A DNA stretch of 64,000 bases, from the NCBI GenBank assembly GCA_021234535.1, contig CM037843.1:18135911-18199910 (forward strand), given 5' to 3'. How positions within the stretch are numbered: the stretch's first letter is position 1; every line of letters begins with the position of its first letter. This DNA comes from Stichopus chloronotus (lineage: Eukaryota > Echinodermata > Holothuroidea > Aspidochirotida > Stichopodidae). A program made the position numbers and the translations under genes. A model generated the notes under the pieces. It saw only the letters and a program-made list of their open reading frames with translations. It did not search any database and was not told where the DNA came from. Shown piece after piece: positions 1 through 11,610 of this stretch.

Positions 1-2757
1 CGTACGTGTAAAAGCTATACCATCATGCTCTTCACAAGACATACCTCTCAATAGACACAATAAGGTAATGCGGGATGCAGTGACGTAAACGTAGGCAAGT
101 GAAGAAGGGGGACGAGCTGAAGTCGCATTGTCAGAACGCTGCGATTTCGTGGTTTAGCATAGGCTACCGAGGTACGGTACTATAACGTGGTTCTTATAAT
201 GTGACCTGTAACACATCTGAGCATTTCACCCAACAGACCGTTCAATCTGTTTTCCCAAAACTTCACGGGTTGTTCTTCTTTTCTGCTCTTCGGCGCTTAA
301 TGAGGATAGCCCATGAGGACATTTCGTTGGTTCTTTGACCAAAAGCTCTGGGGGTGGGGGCATTTCGTGTGACGTCTCTCAGCTAAACAATTCCGGGGGG
401 GGGGCACCAACCGGGATCGGCACCCTTGCACGACATTAGTACTATGAGAACCATCAATCTCAGTTACTGGCGTTTCAAAATGGCGCTGCCTGTAGCAGCG
501 CCACCTGAGGACTTTCCTAATTATTTTGTTTTGTGAAATTCGCTCTTCACTAAGCGGATTGATCAGCTTCCCAACCTTTACTTCCTTACAGCAGTGCCTA
601 AGATGTAAAATAGCAAAATATTTTGATGATGCCTGATTTGTTATACACTTCGTCATCTTACGTGAAGTGCACATACAGTCTGGAATCACAAGAAAATGCA
701 TTTTAGAAAATAAATCCCTATTCAACCAACTCCAAGAATCATAGCTTATTTCATTGCCGATATAAGAATTGTTGAATGATTTTCACTTAATTTGCGGTAA
801 TAATTAATTCCACAATAATTTGTGATGCCCGTCATGTAAAACTCACATTACCTTGTTTTCTTTCCTTTTGACATTGCAATATTTAAACAACTTGGAAAAG
901 CTTACTGTTTCTTTACTTAGAACTTTGTATTGACATTGCTTTATAGTCAATTTACAACATAACAGTAAGAAGGTGATCACATTTCATGGCAAGCTGCAGT
1001 GACTTTCGAAAAAAAAAAAAAAAAAGGAAACGAGAAAGTAGTACAAGACGGTGACATCACATGTTATTACGCAATCTACTATTTTAAATTGAGTAAACAA
1101 ACTTCAACATTTAATATCTCAGCTCAGGAATGTCCTGTGGTGAAGATAAGAGTTGGGTCATCTGAATTCATTTTTTTATGTTTTTGTGACATTTTATTTT
1201 TGAAACGTCCGACTTAAGCTACACTGCAAGTGTTTAAACGTATCTTCGTCGGCTTCACAAGACACTCGTGTAACGTTGCTATACTACCAGGTTTGGGGGG
1301 CTTAAGGGGGTGAGCATTACGGGGTTAGAAAGATGCAAAGCAGGGCTCTGTAAGCAGCTGCTTTCCGCGTCTCAAATGTATGCTATGCTAAAAACACTTC
1401 ATCAAATTAAGGGTTACTGTAATTCCTCAAATGTGTTCGAAAGCATTTATTTTGACAGTTAGCTCTGAACTAATTTTCAATATTTATTGCCGATACTCGT
1501 TAGAATTCTCTGTTTCCAAAGAGTACATTTGCCTTGGGTAAAATACTAAAATAATTAACTTACCACTGTCCTTCAGAATAATTAATCTCCGAACAGTTCC
1601 TCTAAAACTTCTTTTCACAATCAAAATGAACCAAAAAGGTAATCAGCCATTAATTTGGTTAAAAAACTTTTCAATTAGCAGTCAAAACACCTCTTTCAAC
1701 GATCATTTCCTAATCCTATAATTGCTTTAAACGTTTTTGGTGTCACACGCTATCCCTACCAATAATTCGTAGAACACATGCATGCAGTATTCGTGAACGG
1801 TGTTAAGTTTCTCACATTTTCATATATACGGACATGCTCGTCTGCTGTTGGTCACAATACCATTTTTTTTTGCACATTCGATGGGAGTCAGATTTTGTCA
1901 AGTTCTTCTATATTTTATGCATATGTGGAAATATTCCGTCATTCATAACGTGACAATTTCACGGTCTACATTATCTGAGAAATCCACAAAACTTAACAAA
2001 AAAAAAAAAATAAAAAAATAATTTGAAAGAATTATAGCGGACAATGTATCTTATTGAGACCATTCATGCCTTTGTGGTTATTTACGACAAAACTTTAAGC
2101 AAGAACAGCAACAAAGAAAGAGGAGAGAAATAAAATGTATGTTTTGGTTTGTGTAATTCTCCTTGTTCTTTGAAAGATTGAAATTTTCATGACTTTAATT
2201 TTATGAAGTATGTCGATCTTTAATTATCCTTTCATTTGAATGGTAGGCTCATTCAGATTGAGTGATAACTTGCACGGTACTTTTATATCGTTCAACCATC
2301 ATCGGTCCACACACCCAAGGGCACTGGCGGATCCAAAGGGGCAGGCATGGGGGGATGGACCCACTTAAAGATGGGCTACAAAATGCAAAAAAAATGAAAT
2401 ATACCTTGGAAAATGATTTTTTTAAGAAAACTTTTGTACACAATTGTACACATACGGTATGTATGGTATACATATATATATATTAAATTCATGATGTTGA
2501 ATTCATGACGTTTGTCAATCGAATGTTATATACTTGTCAACCGTTTGAATAAACTTTGGTTCAATTTTTGTGTATTTTGTGTATATCGTTCCTTCTTTAT
2601 TTTTATACTGGACTGAATAAAATAATGAAAATAATGTAAATGACACATTACTACCTAATTAAGATTAAGTTAATATTTAAGAGAAAGAGTGTGTTTCACT
2701 TTCTCTTCCAGTTATATCACCGATATCATTTGCATGTGTCGTATGCTCGCTTTACAG
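1..2757. other. Gene-free 5' stretch; presumed intron or upstream region of the methyltransferase gene
   Basis: No coding segment with recognisable homology was found on either strand. I looked for the missing first exon of the methyltransferase, which should end with two bases of a codon before a GT donor and encode a short helical N-terminus. No candidate was convincing. Poly-A, poly-G and AT-rich runs are scattered through it. A short dispersed-repeat motif, CACTGGCGGATCCA-like, sits near 2322 and recurs inverted near 16700. The last bases (to 2757) form a plausible splice acceptor ending in TTTACAG. Confidence 0.5.
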
Positions 2758-2966
2758 ATACGTCCGTGAGTGGTTGGGTGCCATGGTAACTGGAAATATC
2801 GTTGATCAAGACGACGACCAGAAATTCGTGTTGCCACCTCATCGGGCGGCGTTTCTTGGAGAGAACGGATTCGGCCAAGAGCTTCTCATTTTGGCATCTG
2901 CTCTTCCCATGCAGAGTAGGGTCTTCTACAAAGTCTTGAATTGTTTCGACAAAGACGGTCCAAACG
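2758..2966 (+). CDS. Methyltransferase exon (winged-helix part)
   Basis: The acceptor is TTTACAG at 2751-2757 and the donor is GTAAGT at 2967. The exon starts with the last base of a split codon and ends with the first base of the next (G). It encodes about 69 complete codons, starting YVREWLGAM and ending FDKDGPN. The reading frame closes at a TAA just after the donor, which supports the exon end. Confidence 0.88.
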
Positions 2967-5900
2967 GTAAGTAAATAATCCCTTCGTAATTTCTCCCTCC
3001 CACTCCCCCCCCCCCCCAACGAAAAAAGTGCCATCAATTTATGGTCTCACAACAGCAGACTAATACTGTATTCTTTGTGTTTAGCTATTTCCAATGATAA
3101 TATACGTTTGAGGATAACAATGAAACAATCAGTTTGTGTTCAGATGTAGAGATGGGAAAAATTGCACAGCAATGAAAAAAAAATCTTCAGCGTGCCGCCC
3201 GTGCCACTTTGAAGGAGGGGCTTGCTGGAAGGGGTATCATTCCCCCTTTGTAGAAATGAGGGCCCTTTTGGACAAAAGGTGCCCTTACTTACCTCATATT
3301 ACATCACATGTTATTCAGAATGTCGTTTTAGATACTCCCACAACTTCAGGAGAGCTGTGCCGTCTGAGACATTTTACTCCCCTCCAACAGTGGGATTGTA
3401 GCGCCGGCTTTGGGGAGGGGGGGGGACCCATTGGTTTAAATGAGGAACCCTTTCTTTTTCATGAGGAAGGAAGAACTATGATCCCTTATTTTGCCTATGT
3501 ATTTGCTTCAATTATCAAGTACGTTAAAACGATGTGTTCATTGATGATCATGATAATATTGTAAATATTGTCTGTTCCTTTGTCTTGTTAAAGTTAACGC
3601 CGACCTCACATGTAAGTTGATATTGTGTATGATGGAAGTGTAAAAGTGCCCATCATGTATTTATAGACATCTCCATTTTGGCAGAAATTTGTGCAAATCT
3701 ACTTTCTTTTTATTTAAAAAAAAAGAAGATAGCAGTATTGAGTATGTCATTGACCTATATTCGGTAATCATAGCAAATGGATGACAATAACTACACAAAC
3801 TAACATGCAGAAAAGGAAACCGGAGCACATGTTTATCGATGAACTGTGACCTCATAATAATAATTCATTAATATCAGCTTCTTATTCAAATGATAAGTAG
3901 GATTATATCGTATTATCATATGATGGAGGGTTTTAATTGTTTCCAATAAGTTAGCTACCAGCAGATGCATGTATAACGTCGATTTAGTCTTTATTATTGT
4001 CCGGTCCGTTGTTTTTTTAAACTTTTTTTTGCTATTGTAGCAGGCCTTACGTAGTTATGTGACACCCTGGACGTAGTAAAATACTTGTCTAGCCTACATA
4101 CAGAAAGTTGTCACTAATTTGTTGCCTCTTCAGAAATTCAAGTACTTCCCTCCACTCAACTATTCCCTCTTTTTTTCCGTCCTTGCAACTCTTCTAATTG
4201 TGGGTCTCGTCCCCGTTCACTCACCAAGAGAAAGCTAAAAAAGAAAAAAGAAAAAAGAAATAGCTAGAATAAAAGATTCTAATAAAGGGTGGCCTCTGAA
4301 CCTACATTTTCTGAGCGATTTTCCCCTCTCCACCCGGGATTTGAAAAGTTAGCATCATTATTCACATACAAAAGGCAAGCACGGTCTCTATATTTTCCAG
4401 CTGAATGGCAAGCAGAGTCGAAATTTAAGTTTTTTTTTTTCTTCTTTTCCCATAAACCCACCCCTTTTTTTTTCGTGTCTGCAGTATGATATGAATCTAT
4501 ATTAAGTTTTTTTTTTCTTAGGTATCACAATAATCTAACGGGGGCCCTATTCAACTTGACCTATTTCGGAAACCTAAGTCTGTTCGTTCAGACTCATTCT
4601 TTATTTGAAAAATGACAGTGTAACCAGATACCTTTCATGCTCAGAAAGAAGGAAAAACTCGCGTAGGCCTTCTGATTTTGTTAGCCAATGAGATCTTTTG
4701 ACAACGGAGTTATTGGGTTAAAAATGAACAAGTTGAATGTTGAGGTTGGCGGTTTCGGTTATGAAAAGGGAGAAAAAAGGAGAGAGAGGCAATCGCATAT
4801 GAAAAACAAAATGTATGAAAACGTGTCCGTTGACAGCAAAGCGCATCACTCAATCTGATTTCGCGCGCGAGAGTGGTTCCTCTTTGGCGCGCTATTTTTA
4901 ATTCTCAAGGGTGCATGAAGTATAAATTTCCACAACGAATGTGTGACCGGGGCAGCAAACGATGTTTTCCCGGGTCTCCTCCTTCGAGAGCAAAATGGTA
5001 AAGATGAAGACCAAGCAAAGAAAAAAAAAATGACAAAACGAAAGTGGAGATAAAATGTGTCCTTATGACCTACATCTTGCTTTTTGTTTGCCTATTTGTA
5101 TCTGCTTTTATTTTTTCGCTGTTTTCCCTTCCGCCTCTAATGTTTTAATTCGAGGCATGCTTATCCAAGTGCGTCGGAAATTACCATACATGCTGACTAA
5201 TGTAGTGTTTTCGAATGATGAAACAACACCTCCGAAACTTGTTTAAAAGCTAACGAAATGCAAACATATGCTACTTTTCGACACAAAACCGGGCTCATAA
5301 AGGGGGAGGGACAACCATTCGCAGGGGGAAACCCCCCACGTAGCCTCTGGCTTCTTCGTACGGATCGCATTATTTTTCATTCTTTTTAAGATTTTGTTCT
5401 TTCTTTCTTTCCGGCAAGACGATATGATTGTGAGCGAGAATAACCCTAGTTGCCGAAACACCAAAAAAAAAAAAATGTCGTTGTCGAAATCATTCAAGCA
5501 GGTGCCAAATCAGTTCCTTAATGCGCGTTCGTTTGTTTCTTTGTTTTTCACTTGTTTTGCCAATGACAGGGCACAAGGAGGTGGATTGAAAGAAATGGCT
5601 CGTAGGCCTATGTAGAAGTGGAGAGAGGGGGGGGGGGGGTGATGAAGGAAACCTCGTTCTTTCAATCCATGCCAACAATCTTTTAAGTTCAAAAGCAGTC
5701 CTGTTTCTTCTTATTCATCATCATCTTCTTCTTCAAGTCGTTTTTTTTTTTGTCCTTTTTGTTATGCCTGGCTTATTTATGAACTCTGTATGTAGGGGGC
5801 ATATAGGTACGTGTAGGGCATTTGTATAATTTCATGCACCATATATTACGTAATAAGGGTATATAATTCATTTTAAATAGTGTCGTAGTTGATAAGTTGG

Positions 5901-8900
5901 GGAGTAGGGTGGAGATGTGTCACTTCTCGATGGGAAATGCCATGTTAACTTATTATGCTCGTGTTTCATTATGTCAAATATTCTAGACAAGTTTTGGCAG
6001 GGGGTATATGAAAAATGTGGGGGGATGGGCGGCAGGAGGACGGTAGTTGGTGGGCCCGTTAAGGATTTTGTGGGAAGGGAAGTGGACAATCATCCAAAGT
6101 CCATTGCGAAATTCAATACACAACATTAAACAAATAATTGTATTCTTGCATATAAGACCGACTTAGAGGAGTTATCGATTAAATAAACCCCCCCCCCCCA
6201 CCACCTCACGGATTGAAATTTGTCTACGTTTTCCTCTTATGTAAAATCAATATTTAGTCACAGAGTATATTTCATTTTTGGCGAATATGATTCATCACTT
6301 TGACCAAACTGAGTCAAATTTAGATGTCTGTCTCAGGTGACTAAGTTATGACTGTAATTAACCTTGAGATGACTTCATTAATGTTCATAGTGTGATTCAG
6401 TCGGCATGATGACAAAATGTGCTTTCTTATACTCTTCAATATTTCAACAACTTGACATTACTTGCCGGTTCATATACGTTGACAGTGTACATTAAAACAA
6501 TGATGGGCGTTGCGATTGCCACGGCACACATGCAATGTGCGTCCGTGCTCCTACCACCGTTCCACTGTTTGGTAGTTGGCCGTACCCTAAACCCTAACCT
6601 AGCTCTGACTCTCCTAAATCTGTTCCTTAAACACTAACAGTCCTGTGACTGGCCCTGCGACTAGAATTTTAGCGGAACCACCTCCTGTGGTACATGTACT
6701 ATGTACAGGAACATCAGTACCCACAGCGACTTAAAACAATTGGCTTTCCATAATCACACACGAGACGTTTCTACAACTGAGTTCAGTCTCGGCCATGGAT
6801 GTCGATTTGAGTTTAAAGGATGGTTGAGAAGGGAGGGGGATCTGACCTTAAACTTTTCTCCTATTCTGGCGAGGAATCATAGAGGGAAACGGATGCAAAA
6901 TGGTGCCTAAACTTTCAATATTTGCACACACTTATGAAAATGTCATTCCTTTCGAGTAGCCATACTTCTTACCAGGTGACAATTGTAGTGCAAAACATTT
7001 CTATTACCTACATGTATAGTGGGGGCCGAGGAGAAATATGTTAGAGTCCCACGTTAAGAAACGGGCGACAAATCTCCCCCCCCCCCCCCCGCCTGACCTC
7101 CTCCCCTTGTTTCCCTTCAAACTGACGCCCATGCACGCGGCTTGAAAGTTACCTAGCACAGAAAGCACGGATACATTAACTTTCGATTTTAGACGGGCAG
7201 TCCTGCTTTTAAAGAGAAACTGATGGTCTTTCCCATACAGAGCGACCGAGTTAAACTTCTTTGACCCTCCCTGAAATTATAATGATGACACCTTCCCACG
7301 AGGTTGCTTTCGCCAGTCGCTGCAAAGCTTTTTTCAATGTAAAAAAATCAATCCCTACACCCAATGATGTATCTTAACCAAGAGTGTCCTGACAAAGCCA
7401 TTACACTGCTGAAAAAAATGTCTATTAGGTGATTATTTCGATCTATATATTTTTTTTTATTCTTTCTTTTTCTCTTTTATCTCTCCTCGTGGGTCTCTGA
7501 CAAAATGATTGTTCCAACAAGATTTGATAACAGAAATATCGCGCCTCTTGTTTCTATACAAAACAGATCAATTGACTTTATCTTCAGTTCCTTTTCAGTA
7601 ATTCTTTGAATTAAATAAATTCTGTTAAATTTATATTCCCAAATGAATCCCCCGGTCGCGATATTTCTTCCTCCTCCGTAATAACGTAACCGTTTACATC
7701 CGTCTGCCGCTTTGAACTGCGGCTTTCTCGCTCATTTTATGTCATCCGGAATTTATCCTTTTATTGGTCCATCGACGTTTCTGGTAAAATCATTATCATT
7801 TTTCTTTTCATCCAATTTCCTTTCTTTTTTTTTCTATCGTTTGTTCAACTTTTGTTTTTGTTTTCTCTCACTCTCTTTCTCGTTTTCAGGTGTTTCCTAT
7901 GAACACTTTAAGGAGTTCCATCACTTTATGAGTTTGATGTCGAACATATGGTGGGAGAAGCATCTCATTCAATCTTTTGTGCCAAGTGTCCCCGGACTGC
8001 AAGAACAGTTAGGTACGACGGTTACCCATCATGACGATAAAAGTATCATTATTACTATCATTAATCTTCGTCGAACAGATGTATGCATATATGCAATAGC
8101 GTATCGAATATTAAAAACATGATGTGTTTTTCAAAGGCTGAGCAAGTGCTGAGTAAATAGTTATCGTTTGAAGGAACTGCCCACAAGAAAATGCATCTCC
8201 ATGAAACTATCTTTAGAGGTAGGGTTAGGAAATGCATCTCTGTGACGTCATCATCAGAGTTATGGTTAAGAGAGACATCCAATCAGCCTTAGTAGCCTAG
8301 AAATGTGTAATTTTTGTAGCTACTGCTGGAACGAAATCTCGCGAATTGATTACAATCTTGAGTTTTCGAAATTACACCAAAAGGGCTGACTGTACTGTGC
8401 GTCTAGTTCCAGAATGCCATTAAAACTACCATATCTTTGTCTATTTGCCAGAAAATAATTTTAAAAAAATGACCAGTTAGAATTGCAAGTCAGAAATTAC
8501 ATGTCCATGCACTGTGTTTGTTAAGTGGGCACAAAACGAAATGTCAGTCCGATATGCCAATTTAACGTGTCAGACACTTAGCATGCCTTCGCCCTGTGCA
8601 TTATATACAATACCACTGCTATATACTCCATACCGACATTCCAAATGCACTAGTTTGCGATGCTGTGAAAATCTACATTTTCTTTTTTATTTTACTATAC
8701 ATTCTCTCCACTTTTCTTTATTCAGTGTTAATAATTTCGTTAGAACTTCGTAGATACCTGGAGGATTCGTGTGTGTGTGTGGACGGGGGGGGGGGGGGGG
8801 GGAGGTTGTTAGGTTAGGTTAGAAATAACTAGATGGTATATTTGTCAAGTAGGGGGCGTCCGGAGCGGAAGTGGTTGGATAACAAGGAGGTGAAATAATT

Positions 8901-11325
8901 TCGAGATTTAGCGAATTGTAATCATGCACATATTTCATAAATGAGAAGTCACGACATCGGTGTGCCAACCAATTTTTTTTTTTATAGCTTCATATAGTTG
9001 CATCATGTCCCAATATAACATGCAGTTAGGCCTCATATTCACAGTACATAAGATGTCACATCACGCTCATTTCTAGTTATTGGCGCTCCCTTACAAAAAT
9101 ACTCACTATCACAGTGGCAACGTTTCTGAAGTGAGCCCAACTTTCTTGATTATAAAAACACACTTACATATTTCAGACTTATGAATCCATTTCAGATACG
9201 TTCCTTTCAAATAATGCTTCATTGAGACCCTTCTAAAACATCGGCGATATATAATTCCTTAATTGCGCCAATTACATGGTAGGCTACTGTATATACAAAC
9301 ATTCACTAGAAAATGTACCACACTAACAATTCATGATTTGATAAATTCTCTCGGTTTATTTATCAGTATTGTAGGTGTGTGTGTGGGGCGGGGTACATTA
9401 CACGAGTCTTTCCTTTGATCTGTCGTTGTAGTGGCAATGCTATACTGCACCGGTAATTAGTTTATCTGCCACAGCAGAAGGCTCGGCAGGTTGGTTAAGT
9501 TCGTATCTAATCGTGCGCGTCAACTCCCTCATTACATGCGTCCCTGATCTGTGACGTCATTGCACAATTGCGAATTGTTATGTCTGCCAGTAAAACAATT
9601 CACGGAACATTAACGAATAATTGTTCGTTTGTCATAGATGGAAAGAGTTAGTTCGTCTCACTCTTTGATCTTAGCCGCGAATTTTGATGTAAGCTTGTGA
9701 AAATATTGCATTTGGCTTTATAGACCATATAACTTTTATTTACCATGTGTGACGTCACAAAATTGGTTACACTGTTTGCGTATTTGTCTTCCTACAAACT
9801 CAGAAAATCATTTACTACCTGCTAGTTCGTCTCGAGAGTAATCGTGCAGTAGTATCACCCTTAACTAGGCAGAGTTTTCTACCAATATTGATTGCGGATA
9901 TGGAAGGTTCGTTCAATACACCTACTTAAACATTTATGTAAAAAGGTATTTCACATCGGTTTTGAAACGATGTGAAATCGTGGCGCTATTTTTTAAACGG
10001 TATAGTCACAATGGTGATTGCTGTTCGTACTTACATATATAGGGTACAAATACATACATGGTTAAGTCACAGTGCCTTTATACAGAGTAACCATTTCAAG
10101 AGTATCAATAGATGTAGAAAGCATCACATAATATTCAATGGACAGACTGCACTGGCTGGCCGATACCGTAGATTAGACGTGATATCTCATGTTCCCGTAA
10201 TGCTTTGCATACTTGCCGTAAGTCCCACATATCAGTAAATGACCCTTTATTACAGTTTTGTTTATTTTTTTTTTTTAGAAAGAAGTCCAGACACCAGTTA
10301 CTTCACTTGTACGTTCCGATGGCCTTCGCGCTTTTTTTCAACTGGGAGTGGGGATATCACAACATTTTGCCCTAAATATAAACCTGACCCTAAGCTGAAT
10401 ATAATTTTCACTATCTCTACTTTTTTTTTCATTTTGGTTTTTGAAAGTTTACTCTCATTCGCCCTGTGACAAAAATGTACTTCGGTCTCCTAAAACTTCA
10501 CACCTTCTTCATTCTCCATTTTTGGAAATTTTTTACACATAACACTGACAGCAAAACAGTTTCCACTTCTCCAAATTCTGGTGTTCGAACCCAGCTGCTA
10601 TCCTAAAGTCCATGCACTCCCACACAACAATAATTGTGAAAAAAAAAAAAAAAACAGAAATGTCCATGAGTGTTTGCTATCTCCCCCATCCACTTTGAGA
10701 AAAATCACAGGTTGTAGTTTCGAATATTGTCTACGTGTTTCATTTTGTTTTTGTTTTTTTTTAAGACGCCGGAATATCAGTGTTGGACGTCGGCTGTGGT
10801 GAGGGCGGTGCGTCGATTTTGTTGGCGGAGAAATTCCCGAATAGTAAATTCATCGGCATCGATTTGGTGAAAGACCCAATAGAACACGCCAACAAAGCTA
10901 AAAAGGAGAAGAAGCTAAGTAACATCCGATTTGAGGTAATGGATGCACACAAGATGCCCGAATCGTGGGAATCCTCCTTCCAATTCGTACTCGCGAGCGA
11001 CTCTCTTCACGACATGGCACATCCGGTGGAGGTGATAAAGGTCATCAAACGTATCTTGACCCCGGAAGGGAAATTTTCCGTGTTAGAGGTCAACGCACAT
11101 TCGGAGATTGCCCAAAACAAGAAGATGCCGTATGCCTCTACATTTTATACTAACAGCCTTTTTCACTGTATGACTGTGTCCCTCCATGCAGAGGGTGGGG
11201 AAGGAAAAGGGAACATGTGGGGGCGGGAAGACACCCAACGGGCGTTGGAAGAGGGCGGTTTCTCGCTCATGTCGGTCAATGCACCGGATGGATGGTTCAA
11301 CGTACACTATCTCTGCAAAAAATAG
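2758..11325 (+). CDS. Rv2258c-like SAM-dependent methyltransferase (5'-partial, three exons)
   Basis: Exons 2758-2966, 7890-8012 and 10766-11325 join in phase to about 296 residues ending at a TAG stop. The family is usually near 350 residues, so roughly 50-60 N-terminal residues lie in an exon not seen here. The first exon encodes the winged-helix-like part (YVREWLGAMV near its start, then LPPHRAAFL). The second encodes the linker helix (VSYEHFKEFHHFM). The third encodes the Rossmann methyltransferase core: SAM-binding motif I VLDVGCGEGGAS, the acidic end of strand 2 (FIGIDLV), and a MDAHKMP motif. It ends with the family's typical C-terminus (HCMTVSL, then MWG, then FNVHYL). The family is named after the mycobacterial protein Rv2258c, and similar genes are annotated in many invertebrates. 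The substrate is unknown and the product is probably cytosolic. Assignment to the family is firm; any specific function is not. Confidence 0.9.
2967..7889 (+). other. Methyltransferase intron, 4.9 kb
   Basis: GT (2967) to AG (7889), with a long pyrimidine tract before the acceptor. It contains homopolymer runs (G at 3416-3425, C at 6187-6198 and 7077-7090) and no supported gene. The 142-residue open frame at 3136-3564 has no recognisable domain and is low in complexity. Confidence 0.7.
7890..8012 (+). CDS. Methyltransferase exon (linker helix)
   Basis: Acceptor CGTTTTCAG ends at 7889 and the donor GTACGA starts at 8013. Two bases complete the glycine codon begun in the previous exon. Forty full codons follow (VSYEHFKEF to PGLQEQL) and one base, G, is left over. 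This is the segment that joins the winged helix to the catalytic domain in the family. Confidence 0.85.
8013..10765 (+). other. Methyltransferase intron, 2.75 kb
   Basis: GTACGA donor to a T-rich AAG acceptor. It contains a GT dinucleotide run followed by 18 consecutive G at 8785-8802, and a short TTAGGTTAGG stretch just after it. No gene was seen. Confidence 0.7.
10766..11325 (+). CDS. Methyltransferase terminal exon (Rossmann SAM-binding core)
   Basis: Acceptor TTTTTTTTAAG ends at 10765. Two bases (AC) complete an aspartate codon, then AGISVLDVGCGEGG begins the SAM-binding core. The whole catalytic domain and C-terminus lie in this one exon, 185 full codons plus TAG at 11323-11325. The base composition is clearly more GC-rich than the flanks, as expected for coding DNA. 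Confidence 0.92.
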
Positions 11326-11604
11326 TACGATACCAGAATATCCTCACAGAAATCAAATCGATGGCACTTCAACGGAGCTATCGCCAGACCGTGTAATTTA
11401 AAAGGAAATACGTTGAAATTCCTCCAGAATTTACAACACCTTTTTTTTCTCCAGAAGATGCTATCACGTTTTTATTTAAAGAAATCCACGAAAGGTCTGA
11501 TGTATACCAAAGCTTAGTTCGGAAATCAGGTATACCAAAAAGGAAATCATTTTACCTACACGTGCTCACTTATTGCACATTCATGATCATTAATGGGTGA
11601 TTGA

Positions 11605-11610
11605 AATAAA
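11605..11610 (+). promoter_or_regulatory. Candidate polyadenylation signal of the methyltransferase gene
   Basis: AATAAA about 280 bases after the stop codon, in AT-rich sequence, with a further AATAAA near 11752. The position is reasonable for a 3' UTR. No transcript evidence is available. Confidence 0.45.

Noticed and set aside
297..725. A 142-residue minus-strand open frame
   Set aside because: No recognisable domain, mixed low-complexity composition and no splice or neighbour support.
3136..3564. A 142-residue plus-strand open frame inside the methyltransferase intron
   Set aside because: It contains homopolymer-derived stretches, has no known domain and breaks the otherwise exact exon phases if included.
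6585..6605. Telomere-like CCCTAAACCCTAACC
   Set aside because: Only about two imperfect units in isolation, which is within chance in 64 kb.
10570..10600. A tRNA T-arm-like stretch (GGTGTTCGAACCC)
   Set aside because: The stem has a mismatch and no A box, anticodon arm or acceptor stem lies at the right distance upstream.
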